The position numbers and the translations under genes were made by a program. A stretch of DNA of 64,000 nucleotides. Origin: an uncultured Eubacteriales bacterium. GTDB lineage: Bacteria; Bacillota; Clostridia; Oscillospirales; Acutalibacteraceae. Shown here piece by piece: positions 17,369 through 26,920 of this stretch; positions within the stretch are counted from its first letter, which is position 1; every line of letters begins with the position of its first letter. Where the stretch lies: contig UQEU01000003.1 in the NCBI GenBank assembly GCA_900540085.1, forward strand, positions 124,001-188,000, given 5' to 3'. The notes beneath the pieces were generated by a model that saw nothing but the letters and a program-made list of their open reading frames with translations, was not told where the DNA came from and ran no database searches.

Positions 17369-17506
17369 TTAATATTCATCGTCGTCAAACAAATCACCGT
17401 TATGATCCGTCGGGTCGGTGGTGGAAACACCTGTAAGAATATGCTTGTTTTCAACAATATTATATTTTCTAACCTCTATTTGAGGTTCTTCATAATATTT
17501 TTTCAT
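17369..17506 (-). CDS. 45-residue microprotein with MKKYxxPxIEV start and acidic tail
   Basis: ATG 17506-17504 to TAA 17371-17369. It starts MKKYYEEPQIEVRKYNIVEN, continues KHILTGVSTTDPTD and ends DDDEY. GGAGG lies 11 bases upstream. It follows the broken exoprotein gene by 20 bases in the same direction and ends before a terminator, so it is the last gene of that unit. Small proteins with an MKKY-x-x-P-x-(I/V)-E-(V/F) head and a Thr/Ser/Asp-rich tail recur in gut Clostridia genomes, in my recollection; no function is established. No peptide-modifying enzyme lies nearby. Confidence 0.65.
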   Translation of the reverse strand: MKKYYEEPQIEVRKYNIVENKHILTGVSTTDPTDHNGDLFDDDEY

Positions 17507-17526
17507 AATATCTCATCCTCCGTTTT

Positions 17527-20500
17527 TTAAAGTATTTCGGAATCTGTTGCCGAATATTTAACAAATGTCTTACCGTTCATCTCATATTTAACATAGGAAC
17601 AATAAGAAACTGTTTCGCCTGCTTTACATCCTACTTTACTGATTACAAACTGATTTCCGGCAGTTTGTGTAAACGATTTACATCTGATTACATTTTTACC
17701 GTCAACATCACTTAATGTCAATGAAGAAACTTCGCCTTTTGTAAACAAGATACCGCATTCAATCATTTCTGCCTCTTGAGGAATATAGTATCTGCCCAAC
17801 ATTGAGATTTTACCTTTAGAAGCAAGTTGGTCTTTGATAACTGCCTGTGAAGTATCATTGAAGTTCGTATTTGCGTATCTGATATTTGCCGAAGCTCCGT
17901 TTTCATCAACATCTAAATTGCCTACAAAATACAGATTTTTTGTATATCCGTCAGGATTAAGTTCATTTACGAACTGTTCATCGTAAGCCTTTTTATTTGT
18001 AGCGTCAATTTCAATATTCTCGTTTACATGGTAGATAAATTCAGTACCGTAACCGAGAAGAACATAGCCGTAATCATTTCCGTTTAAAATTTCCGAAGAT
18101 GTATAAACGCCTATCCAATAAACAGGAACTTTACTTGTGTATTTAACAACAGAGTTATAAGCATACTCTTTGGTTGATATTTCTTCCCAATTTTCTACGG
18201 AATCCATAACAGAAGCATAGGTAACTGTAAATGTTTCCTGAGCATTTGGCTCGTAAACTGCTTTTACAACAGTATCGGAATTAACGCTTACTGTATCGCC
18301 GATAGCGTGTTTTTCTCCGTTTACTTCATAATTTGAGAAGTTATAGAAAGGATAAGCAATAGGTTCAGGAAGTTTATAATTGTCTGCAACATATATTACC
18401 GAAGTTACTCTGTTATTGATATTGTTTTGAACCTGAACTCTTGAAGTTATGGTTTCGCTTGATGCTTCGGTTTTAATTGTTGTGTCGCCCATAACGACAA
18501 ATGTAAATGTTTCGCCTGAATACTGATACTTAACATCGTGACTTGCAGTTACGGATTTGTAGCCGATATACCACGCTGTTGCACCGTCTTTTGCAGCAGC
18601 AACAACTTCCGTTCCGTAAGGAACTGCCTGAATATCACTTACATTAAATGTAATACCTTCGGTGGCAATTATTTTATAATTGATTTTTGAAGATGTAATT
18701 TCTGTAATAATATGAGCTGCCGCACTGTCAACATCGTCTTGAGTTTTAAATGCAGAGCATTTTATAACTTTATTGTTCCAAGAAACATCTTTTACGGCAA
18801 CTGAATTTTTCAATCCCTCGAGTTTTGAAAAATCATATTCATCTCTGTCAAGTGAGTCAAGACTTTCAAGTGAAGCGTCAAGTGCTGAAATATCAAGACC
18901 TGTTTCAAGTCCGTTTAATACTTCGTCAACTTTTTGTTGTTCAGCGTCTATTTTGCTCTGTTCAGACAACAATGTTTCATCTCTTTGTTGTTCTGTATAG
19001 TTTGCGTAAACAAGTGAAGAAACGGTATCTGCAAGATTTTGAACTGTTGTTGCCGTAAGAGTAGTCGTACCTAATTGAGCAAGTTCGTCAAGCTTATCTT
19101 TTGCTTGTTTTACGGAAGCATCAAGATTTGCAAAACTTGCATAGTATTTTTTCAGTTGAAGTTCACCAAATGTGCGTTTGAGCTCATCGTTCAACTGTTT
19201 CGCATTTTTAGTGTACTTGTCATTTTCGCCCATAGGGTCAAGACTGAGCATAGCGTCTTTTGCATTTTTATATGCTTCTGCAAAAGGTTGCCAAGTTTCA
19301 GGTGTATATTTTTCTGTGCCGTCTTCATTCTTGTTTTCAGAAGCGTATGCTTAAGAAGAAGATGTCATTGTCTTTCTCAAATTTGAATAATCGCAGCCAT
19401 CTGCAAAAACAAGTTTTTCCGTACAATTTGCATTGTTGATAGCGTCAACTTTTGCTTTAATGTCCGCACCCATTGTATTTACGGCATTTTCTGTGTCAGA
19501 AAAACTAATAGTCATATAGCTTACTGTCGCAGCAGTTTCAATTGCAGTAAGGAGTGAAATTACCGAATCATACTCAGTATCAGTAACATCTATTTTTTTC
19601 AAGCCGTTTGCAATACCGTCTGTGAGAGCTTTACCATTAATAATATATGCAAACCTCTGTTGTAGAACTTGCTGTCTTCATGTTGTCTGTTACCGCTTGT
19701 AGCCTTTGTGGGACTCAATTCGCCCATAAGGTCTTTGTCTTGGTCATAAACCGAAATGTTCGGTTCCAATTTTGCAGTGTAATTTTGATTTGCGTCAGGA
19801 ACGGTACCGTTAAATACAATATAGTTAGATGCAAAGTGCCATGTATTTTTTCCGTACAAATCTCTGCCGTTATATCCCCAAAGATTTTTACTGTCTGAAG
19901 AAAAATCATACTTAGTATTTTCGGAAGTCATACTCCACTTTCCGTTTATTGAATGATATGCCCAAGTTTCAGAACCAAAACCGAGTCCGTTACCGTCATC
20001 CATTGTAACACCGAACCAGCCTCTGTCTTGGTAACCGTAGAAAACATTTCTGTTCAAGTTAAAACAAAAAGTAACAGGAGCTCTAAGACTTGTCGTACCG
20101 TCATACAACCAAACAAAATTTTTAAGATAAACTTCATTTGTTTGGAACATATAATAGTTCTCAATAGTATTTTCAGCCATCTTGTTGTCATTGTTACCTG
20201 TCTGGATTGAGCCCGGCTCGGCAAAAATCATACTATCGTCATAATTTGAAGCCTCTGACTGACCGCTCAGTGAACCCATATCTATTTGTCTTGGTCATAA
20301 AGGTTTGCTGACTGTCATCTGACTTGCTTTATAAGCAAGGTCGTTGGCATATTGTTCTGCTCTTGAACCGTCAGCACCGCCGTAATTTAGCGCATCTCTG
20401 TATTGAAGACACTTGTAGTAAGATTTGTATGCTTCTACAAGATTTCTTGAATAACCGAGTTCAGAGATTCTTGACATTGTTTCTTCATAACTGTTGATTG

Positions 20501-20630
20501 CTTTTGTAAGCACATCTTCAGCAACTCTTGTTTTTGCACTTGCAAAAACAGTCGGAGAAATTGCAAAAGAAGTGATTATCATTATCAAAGCAAGATATAA
20601 AGAAATAATTTTTTTAAAATTTTTCTTCAT
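17527..20630 (-). pseudogene. Broken gene for a large exported protein (about 1,034 residues before damage)
   Basis: One reading line, interrupted three times, spans 3.1 kb. The N-terminus is a Sec signal peptide (KKIISLYLALIMIITSFAIS...VFASA). Lesion 1: in-frame TGA at 20297-20295 (SKPL-stop-PRQID). Lesion 2: a frame change at about 19651-19653, where adding one T to a TTT run joins KFYNRG to FAYIINGKALTDGIANG. Lesion 3: in-frame TAA at 19353-19351 (TSSS-stop-AYASEN). With the one base restored, the length is 1,035 codons including the stop. Middle repeats resemble FIVAR/helical linker domains (TPETWQPFAEAYKNAKDAML); the C-terminal half is beta-rich. No catalytic motif recognised. Probably once a secreted surface or matrix protein. 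Sequencing error is an alternative for single lesions, less so for three. Confidence 0.75.
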
Positions 20631-20664
20631 TATTAAATCCTCCTTAATTATTAAATCCTCCTTA
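20630..20664 (-). repeat. Tandem duplication of the ribosome-binding site (17-bp copies, period 18)
   Basis: TTATTAAATCCTCCTTA occurs at 20630-20646 and again at 20648-20664. On the minus strand each copy carries TAAGGAGGA, so the broken exoprotein gene has two Shine-Dalgarno sequences in a row; the nearer one is correctly spaced for the ATG at 20630. Confidence 0.85.
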
Positions 20665-20690
20665 TTTTTTATATCTATACACCTTCATAA

Positions 20691-20746
20691 TACACTTTCA
20701 AATACGCTATACACTTTCAAATACGCTATACACTTTCAAATACGCT
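20691..20746. repeat. Three tandem copies of a 19-bp unit
   Basis: TACACTTTCAAATACGCTA is repeated at 20691-20709, 20710-20728 and 20729-20746 (the last lacks the final base). It lies about 60 bases upstream of the broken exoprotein start, in its probable promoter region. It is too short and unspaced for CRISPR. Confidence 0.9.
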
Positions 20747-21059
20747 TTGTCAATAAATAAACAATACAAAATAAAAAATTATTTACTTTTTTAAAATATG
20801 TTCACTTTAAGAATTCAAAAACAAAAAAATAGTCAATATAATATAATGAAATATGTAAAACACTATGTAATACAACAATATACAGTCTTCAATAATTTGA
20901 TTTTAAAAAAGTTGTGATTATTTCAAAGTTTTTACATATTAAATTATATTAACTTTTAGCAACTCTTTCCTTACGATTACGTTTGTAATATTTTTAATTT
21001 TTTACATAAGCATCCTTTACTGTAAAATTATGCATATTTTACACTAATTTTTAGCAGTT
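20747..21059. other. AT-rich intergenic region between divergent genes
   Basis: About 310 bases of AT-rich DNA between the broken exoprotein gene (-) and the argG control region (+). I see no open frame with a ribosome-binding site and no strong hairpin in it. Confidence 0.6.
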
Positions 21060-21077
21060 TTTGTATATTCATACAAA
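21060..21077. promoter_or_regulatory. Palindromic operator candidate upstream of argG (ARG-box-like)
   Basis: Perfect inverted repeat TTTGTAT-ATTC-ATACAAA, centred 24 bases upstream of the argG -35 element. AT-rich palindromes of this size are the usual targets of ArgR/AhrC arginine regulators; assignment to ArgR is inference from position. Confidence 0.45.
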
Positions 21078-21092
21078 TTTTCCCAAAAACTA

Positions 21093-21121
21093 TTGACTGT
21101 TTATTCAACAGGAAATATAAT
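21093..21121 (+). promoter_or_regulatory. Promoter of argG
   Basis: TTGACT (21093-21098), 17-base spacer, TATAAT (21116-21121), 48 bases before the argG ATG. Confidence 0.85.
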
Positions 21122-21169
21122 GATGAGGAAATCTAAACAAAACACCCATAACGGAAGGAGAAATTTAAA

Positions 21170-22384
21170 ATGAAAGAAATCAAAAAAGTTGTTTTAGCAT
21201 ATTCGGGAGGTCTTGATACAAGCATCATCATTCCATGGCTTAAAGAAAACTACAACAACTGTGAAGTTATCGCAGTCAGCGGAGATGTAGGACAAGGTAC
21301 AGAACTTGACGGACTTGAAGAAAAAGCAATCAAAACAGGTGCAAGCAAACTTTACATAGAAGACTTAAATAAAACATTTATAGAAGACTATGTTTTCCCG
21401 AGCGTACAGGCAGGCGCTGTATATGAAGGTCAGTATTTACTCGGTACGGCATTTGCCCGTCCCATTATTGCAAAACGAATTGTTGAAATAGCAAAAGCAG
21501 AGGGTGCAGACGCAATCTGTCACGGTTGTACGGGAAAAGGAAACGACCAAGTTCGTTTTGAACTTGCAATTAAAGCATTCGCTCCTGAAATGGAAATCAT
21601 CGCTCCGTGGCGTATTTGGGACATAAAGAGCCGTGAAGAAGAAATCGAGTATGCAGAAGCACACAACATTCCTCTTAAAATAAATCGTGAAACAAACTAT
21701 TCAAAAGACAAAAACTTATGGCATCTGAGCCACGAAGGTCTTGACCTTGAAGACCCGATGAATGAGCCGAAATACGACGAAATTCTTGAAATGGGCGTGT
21801 CTCCCGAAAAAGCACCCGACAAGGCAACTTATATCACACTACACTTTGAAAAAGGTATTCCGACAGCCATTGACGGCGTTGAAATGGACGGAGTTGAACT
21901 TGTAAAGAAACTCAACGAACTTGGCGGTGCAAACGGCTGCGGTATTGTAGATATGGTAGAAAACCGTCTTGTAGGTATGAAATCTCGTGGCGTATATGAA
22001 ACTCCGGGCGGTTCAATTCTCTACAAAGCACACGAAACACTTGAACAAATCTGTTTGGACCGTGAAACACAACACTATAAAGCACTTGTTGCAAACAAAT
22101 TTGCAGAACTTGTATATTTCGGTCAATGGTTCACTCCTTTGCGTGAAGCAATTTCAGCTTTTGTAACAGAAACACAAAAGACAGTAACAGGCGATGTAAA
22201 AATCAAACTTTATAAAGGCAACATTATCAATGTAGGCGTAAGTTCTCCGTACTCTCTTTACAGTGAAGACTTTGCCACATTTGATGAGGATGAAGTATAT
22301 AACCAAAAAGACAGTGAAGGATTTATCAATCTTTTCGGTCTTCCTCTCAAAGTTAAAGCAATGCTTGACAATAATAAAATGTAA
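21170..22384 (+). CDS. argG: Argininosuccinate synthase
   Basis: A 404-residue ATP-dependent ligase joining citrulline and aspartate, the penultimate step of arginine synthesis. The N-terminal PP-loop [18 protein letters not shown] binds ATP. Substrate-binding segments include [13 protein letters not shown] and [13 protein letters not shown]; further conserved blocks are [15 protein letters not shown] and [18 protein letters not shown]. Full length, AAGGAG ribosome-binding site, consensus promoter. argH follows after 115 bases on the same strand with no terminator seen between them, so both may share a transcript. Confidence 0.97.
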   Translation: MKEIKKVVLAYSGGLDTSIIIPWLKENYNNCEVIAVSGDVGQGTELDGLEEKAIKTGASKLYIEDLNKTFIEDYVFPSVQAGAVYEGQYLLGTAFARPIIAKRIVEIAKAEGADAICHGCTGKGNDQVRFELAIKAFAPEMEIIAPWRIWDIKSREEEIEYAEAHNIPLKINRETNYSKDKNLWHLSHEGLDLEDPMNEPKYDEILEMGVSPEKAPDKATYITLHFEKGIPTAIDGVEMDGVELVKKLNELGGANGCGIVDMVENRLVGMKSRGVYETPGGSILYKAHETLEQICLDRETQHYKALVANKFAELVYFGQWFTPLREAISAFVTETQKTVTGDVKIKLYKGNIINVGVSSPYSLYSEDFATFDEDEVYNQKDSEGFINLFGLPLKVKAMLDNNKM

Positions 22385-22499
22385 ATCTAATTTAACTTAA
22401 ATATCATTAAATCTTATATGCTATATTAATTTTAATTTCTATTATTTAATATAAAAATAATACATTATAATAATACAAACTGACACACGAGGTAATCCT

Positions 22500-23873
22500 A
22501 TGGCACAATTGTGGAAAGGCAGATTTAAAAAAGAACTTGCCAAAGAGACAAATGATTTTAATTCATCTATAAGTTTTGACAGCCGAATGTATGAAGAAGA
22601 CATTAAAGGCAGTATTGCACACGCAACAATGCTCGGCGCCTGCGGAATAATTCCAAAGGAAGAAAGCGAAAAAATCACGCTTGAACTTCAAAAAATTCTT
22701 GATGAAATAAAAAACAAAGAACTTAATATTGATATGAGTTGCGAGGATATACACACTTTTGTTGAGGGCGAACTTACAAACAGACTCGGACAAACGGGCA
22801 AAATGCTTCACACGGCACGCTCAAGAAATGACCAAGTTGCCGTTGACCTCAGAATGAACTTAAAAAAAGAGTGCGATGAAATATCAGAAAAACTCAAAAA
22901 ACTTGTTTTGGTTTTATGTGAAAAGGCTGAACAGGAAAAAAACACGATTATGCCCGGTTACACTCATCTTCAAAGAGCGCAGCCAATAACATTCGGACAT
23001 CATCTGATGGCTTATGCGTCTATGCTTTTGAGAGATATTGACCGAATTGCCGACGCAAAAAAACGAATGAATTTTAATCCTCTCGGCTGCGGTGCTCTTG
23101 CAGGCACAACCTACAATATCGACCGTGATATGACGAGCGAACTTTTAGGATTTGACGGAATTTGTGAAAACAGTCTTGACGGCGTGTCCGACCGTGATTT
23201 TTGTATAGAAACAGCAAACGCTCTTTCAATAGTAATGGTACATCTTTCCCGTTTTTCCGAAGAAATCATTATGTGGTGTTCGTGGGAGTTTAAATTTGTA
23301 GAACTTGACGATGCATTTTCAACAGGTTCATCCATAATGCCTCAAAAGAAAAATCCCGACATTGCCGAACTTGTACGAGGCAAATCGGGAAGAGTTTTCG
23401 GAGACCTCACAACACTTTTAACAGTTATGAAAGGTATCCCTCTTGCATACAACAAAGATATGCAGGAGGACAAAGAGGCAATTTTTGACGCTGTCGATAC
23501 TGTAAAAATGTGCTTAAACGCATTTACCCCAATGATAGAAACAATGACCGTACTAAAAGAAAATATGCGAAAAGCAGCAGCAAAAGGTTTTATCAACGCC
23601 ACCGATTGTGCCGACTATCTTGTAGGAAAAGGTCTTCCTTTCCGTGACGCATACAAAGCAACAGGCGAACTTGTAGCACTTTGTATTGAAAAATCACTCA
23701 CATTGGAAACTCTTACTCTTGACGCATACAAATCTGTCTGCAACTTTTTTGAAGAAGATGTTTACGAAGCAATCAACCTTGACAAATGCGTTGAAATGCG
23801 ACTTTCAAAAGGCGGTCCCGCTCCCGTCAGCGTTGAAAAACAAATTGAAAACGCAAAATCGAAAATTGAATGA
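22500..23873 (+). CDS. argH: Argininosuccinate lyase
   Basis: A 457-residue member of the aspartase/fumarase superfamily that splits argininosuccinate into arginine and fumarate. Seen: LWKGRFKKELAKETNDFNSS at the N-terminus, HTARSRNDQVAVDLRM, PGYTHLQRAQPITFGHHLMA (catalytic His region) and the signature loop GSSIMPQKKNPDIAELVRGK with the catalytic Ser. The start has GAGG 8 bases upstream. Functionally paired with argG just upstream. The earlier arginine genes are not in the window. Confidence 0.97.
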   Translation: MAQLWKGRFKKELAKETNDFNSSISFDSRMYEEDIKGSIAHATMLGACGIIPKEESEKITLELQKILDEIKNKELNIDMSCEDIHTFVEGELTNRLGQTGKMLHTARSRNDQVAVDLRMNLKKECDEISEKLKKLVLVLCEKAEQEKNTIMPGYTHLQRAQPITFGHHLMAYASMLLRDIDRIADAKKRMNFNPLGCGALAGTTYNIDRDMTSELLGFDGICENSLDGVSDRDFCIETANALSIVMVHLSRFSEEIIMWCSWEFKFVELDDAFSTGSSIMPQKKNPDIAELVRGKSGRVFGDLTTLLTVMKGIPLAYNKDMQEDKEAIFDAVDTVKMCLNAFTPMIETMTVLKENMRKAAAKGFINATDCADYLVGKGLPFRDAYKATGELVALCIEKSLTLETLTLDAYKSVCNFFEEDVYEAINLDKCVEMRLSKGGPAPVSVEKQIENAKSKIE

Positions 23874-23939
23874 TAAAGTGATAAATAGAATTTATATTAA
23901 CTTTTCAGCGATTATTAAGTTAACAAAACAACAATTATA

Positions 23940-23968
23940 TTGACTTATTTTAACCAATTCAATATAAT
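23940..23968 (+). promoter_or_regulatory. Promoter of the degV-like gene
   Basis: TTGACT (23940-23945), 17-base spacer, TATAAT (23963-23968), 60 bases before the ATG at 24029. Confidence 0.8.
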
Positions 23969-24028
23969 GGAAATAACGATATAAATTTTTATATCAGTTT
24001 AACATTTATTGAAAGCGAGATATACCCT

Positions 24029-24880
24029 ATGGCATATAAAATCGTTGTTGACAGTTGCTGTGAAATGACAGATACATTAAAATCAATAAAAAATATAGTA
24101 TCTGTTCCTCTTACGCTTCAGATTGACAACTACAAAATACTTGATGATGAAAATTTTGAGCAAAACGATTTTGTGGAAAGAATGCTTGCATATGAAGGCA
24201 CTGCAAAATCCGCCTGCCCTTCGCCCGTTGCCTTTGCAGATGCTTATGAAGGCGACGAAGAAGATGTATATGTTGTCACTATCACAAAAAAACTCAGCGG
24301 TACATACAACAGTGCTGTTCAGGCAGTAGAATTGTTTAAAGAAGAAAACAACTCGGATAAAAATATACATGTATTTGACAGTAAAGGCACTTCGGGCTTT
24401 GAAGTTCTTATTGTTGAAAAAATCGACGAACTTGCATCTCAGGGAATGAAGTTTGAAGATGTAGTCAAAGAAGTAAACGACTATATCGAAAACCATATTG
24501 ACCTGTATTTTTGTCTTGACAATTTGGAAAATCTCCGTAAAAACGGCAGATTATCAAATCTTGCTGCCGCAGTTTTGAAAAAGTTAAAAGTTAAGCTTAT
24601 ATGCAAGGCAACAGACGGAGATATTGACAAAGTTTCTCAAGACTTCACTATTTCAAGAGCAATTTTGAAAATGTGCAATATTATGAACAACGACATATCT
24701 AAAGGCACTATTCCGAAAAAACTTATAATCACACATTGCAGATGTTTGGAAAGAGCTAAACTTGTCGCTTCTAAACTCAGTGAAAAAAATAATTTTGAAA
24801 AAATAGAAATTCTTGAAATGAGTGGTTTAAATACTTTGTACGCAAACGACGGCGGAATAATCGTTTCATACTGCCACTGA
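24029..24880 (+). CDS. DegV family fatty-acid-binding protein
   Basis: A 283-residue DegV protein. The N-terminus YKIVVDSCCEMTD is the family start, followed by a typical TAxPSP-type region (TAKSACPSPVAFADAYEG), then TITKKLSGTYNSAVQA and HVFDSKGTSG. DegV (FakB-like) proteins bind a fatty acid and can present it to the FakA kinase for incorporation into phospholipid; no fakA is in the window. Ribosome-binding site is weak (GCGAG), but the N-terminus fits the family. Own promoter; ilvE follows after 26 bases. Confidence 0.9.
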   Translation: MAYKIVVDSCCEMTDTLKSIKNIVSVPLTLQIDNYKILDDENFEQNDFVERMLAYEGTAKSACPSPVAFADAYEGDEEDVYVVTITKKLSGTYNSAVQAVELFKEENNSDKNIHVFDSKGTSGFEVLIVEKIDELASQGMKFEDVVKEVNDYIENHIDLYFCLDNLENLRKNGRLSNLAAAVLKKLKVKLICKATDGDIDKVSQDFTISRAILKMCNIMNNDISKGTIPKKLIITHCRCLERAKLVASKLSEKNNFEKIEILEMSGLNTLYANDGGIIVSYCH

Positions 24881-24906
24881 TTTCTGTAAAATAAAGGAAG
24901 GTAAAT

Positions 24907-25971
24907 ATGGAAATCAAATACAACTTAACAAGCACTCCAAAGCAAAAGCCCGATGAAAACAATCTCGGTTTCGGCACAATTTTTACAGACCATATGTTCG
25001 TTATGGACTACTCTTCAGACAAAGGTTGGCATGACGCAAGAATAGTGCCTTACGCACCGCTCACACTTGACCCGTCCGCACTCGTATTCCACTATGCACA
25101 AGAGTGTTTTGAAGGTCTTAAAGCATATCGTTGTGAAGACGGAAGCGTTCAACTTTTCAGACCCGACAAAAACGGCGAAAGAATGAAATCAACGCACGAA
25201 AGACTTTGTATTCCCGAAATACCCGTTGAAGACTTTGTTGAAGCCGTAAAAGCAATTGTTGCGGTTGAAAAAGATTGGGTACCGTCAGCACCCGACACAA
25301 GCCTATACATCCGTCCTTTCACGATTGCTACCGAACCCGTACTCGGCGTTAAAGCATCTGAACAATATCAATTCATAATTATATGTTCTCCTTCAGGTGC
25401 ATATTACGAAGAGGGTATGAACCCTGTAAAAATCTATGTTGAAGACGAATATGTAAGAGCAACACCGGGTGGCACGGGTTATATCAAATGTGGCGGCAAC
25501 TATGCTGCTTCAATCATTGCAAGCGAAAAAGCACACAAACTCGGCTACTCTCAAGTTCTTTGGCTTGACGGCGTTGAGAGAAAGTATGTTGAAGAAGTAG
25601 GCTCAATGAACATTATGTTCAAAATCGACGGAGAAATCTACACTGCTCCAACCGTAGGAACAGTATTACCAGGTATAACAAGAATGAGTTGTATCGAACT
25701 TCTCAAAAAATGGGGCTACAATGTTCACGAGTGCAAACTTGCTATTGAAGATATTATGAAAGCACACAAAAACGGCAAACTTGAAGAAGTTTTCGGAACA
25801 GGCACCGCCGCAGTTATCAGTCCTGTCGGCGAACTTATCTACGAAGACGAAAAAGCCGAAATAGGCGGTTTTAAAACAGGCGAACTGACACAAAAACTTT
25901 ATGACACACTGACAGGCATTCAATTCGGCAAAATCGAAGACGATATGGGTTGGACAGTTAAAGTTGACTGA
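24907..25971 (+). CDS. ilvE: Branched-chain amino acid aminotransferase
   Basis: A 354-residue PLP enzyme of fold type IV interconverting Val/Leu/Ile with their 2-oxoacids. Its size and the motifs FGTIFTDHMFVMDY, YAQECFEGLKAYR, YIRPFTIATEPVLGV, GTGYIKCGGNYAASI (PLP-lysine region) and EVGSMNIMFKIDG fit the longer BCAT type. AAGGAAGG ribosome-binding site. It ends at a clear terminator. Branched-chain supply also appears in this window as brnQ and ilvA. Confidence 0.95.
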   Translation: MEIKYNLTSTPKQKPDENNLGFGTIFTDHMFVMDYSSDKGWHDARIVPYAPLTLDPSALVFHYAQECFEGLKAYRCEDGSVQLFRPDKNGERMKSTHERLCIPEIPVEDFVEAVKAIVAVEKDWVPSAPDTSLYIRPFTIATEPVLGVKASEQYQFIIICSPSGAYYEEGMNPVKIYVEDEYVRATPGGTGYIKCGGNYAASIIASEKAHKLGYSQVLWLDGVERKYVEEVGSMNIMFKIDGEIYTAPTVGTVLPGITRMSCIELLKKWGYNVHECKLAIEDIMKAHKNGKLEEVFGTGTAAVISPVGELIYEDEKAEIGGFKTGELTQKLYDTLTGIQFGKIEDDMGWTVKVD

Positions 25972-25981
25972 AAATAATTAT

Positions 25982-26007
25982 AAAAGGCTGTCTTGACAGC
26001 CTTTTTG
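25982..26007 (+). terminator. Terminator after ilvE
   Basis: AAAAGGCTGT pairs with ACAGCCTTTT around a 4-base loop, ending in a T-run, 10 bases after the ilvE stop. Confidence 0.9.
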
Positions 26008-26070
26008 CATATTAATTTTTATTCAAAAGCAATTATAATAATTTAAGTTATAAATAAAGTTAAATATATA

Positions 26071-26919
26071 ATGAGAACCATTAATTTTAAAATTGAAGAA
26101 AAAGACAACCTAAAACAAGTCCGTGATTTTCTTTCGGACTTCGGCATTTCAAGTGCATTGCTGACAACTTTGAAATGTTCTGAAAACGGAATTTTGATAA
26201 ACGGAGTCTTTGCAAAAACAATAGAAAAACTGCACACGGATGACACGCTGACAATAAACATTGAAGACAAAGGCACACCACCGAAAGCAAGCGGACGAAA
26301 AGTACGAATACTGTACAATGACGAAGACATAATCGTTGCAGACAAACCGCCGTTTATGCCTGTACATCAAAGCAGAAATCATATCGGCGACACACTTTCA
26401 AACGCAGTTGCACCTTTACTTCAAGGTTCTTTCAGAAGCGTTTACAGACTCGACAGGGACACAAGCGGACTTGTAGTGATTGCAAAAAATACTTTAAGTG
26501 CATCAAAACTTGCAGGCAAGTGCGACAAAACATATTACGCCGTCTGTAACGGCACGGTCAATTTCAATAAAACGATAAATCTGCCGATAGCACGGGAAAG
26601 CAAAAGTATAATCAAGCGATGCGTTTCTCCTTTCGGCGAAAAAGCAGTTACACGCTACACTTCTCTTTTTTGCAAAAACAACAAAACTCTTGTAAAAATA
26701 AATTTAGAAACAGGCAGAACGCATCAGATACGAGTGCATTTTTCGCACTGCAACAATGCACTTGTCGGAGACACTTTGTACGGACAAAGCGACAAAAACA
26801 TTATGCGACAAGCGTTACACTGCGGCGAAGTTACATTTCATCATCCAATCACAAACGAAAAAATGCAATTTATTCTGCCTCCTCCACCCGACTTTTTTAA
26901 CTGTTTAAGAGGTGAATAA
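26071..26919 (+). CDS. RluA-family RNA pseudouridine synthase
   Basis: A 282-residue pseudouridine synthase. An S4-like N-terminal domain (residues about 10-70) precedes the catalytic domain with VYRLDRDTSGLVVIAKN (catalytic Asp), LETGRTHQIRVHFSHCN and LVGDTLYGQ. It modifies uridines in rRNA or tRNA; the site cannot be told from sequence. No Shine-Dalgarno is visible before the ATG at 26071, so the exact start or a weakly translated leader is uncertain. It starts a unit with the PLC-like gene (stop and next ATG 1 base apart) and luxS. Confidence 0.92.
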   Translation: MRTINFKIEEKDNLKQVRDFLSDFGISSALLTTLKCSENGILINGVFAKTIEKLHTDDTLTINIEDKGTPPKASGRKVRILYNDEDIIVADKPPFMPVHQSRNHIGDTLSNAVAPLLQGSFRSVYRLDRDTSGLVVIAKNTLSASKLAGKCDKTYYAVCNGTVNFNKTINLPIARESKSIIKRCVSPFGEKAVTRYTSLFCKNNKTLVKINLETGRTHQIRVHFSHCNNALVGDTLYGQSDKNIMRQALHCGEVTFHHPITNEKMQFILPPPPDFFNCLRGE

Positions 26920-26920
26920 T

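Noticed and set aside
17527..20630. Stop codon reassignment or selenocysteine for the in-frame TGA at 20295
   Set aside because: A second in-frame stop is TAA and there is also a frameshift; no selenocysteine insertion element was seen, so ordinary gene decay is simpler.
20691..20746. Repeats that might be a small CRISPR array
   Set aside because: Three 19-bp copies are directly adjacent with no spacers, and no cas genes are in the window.
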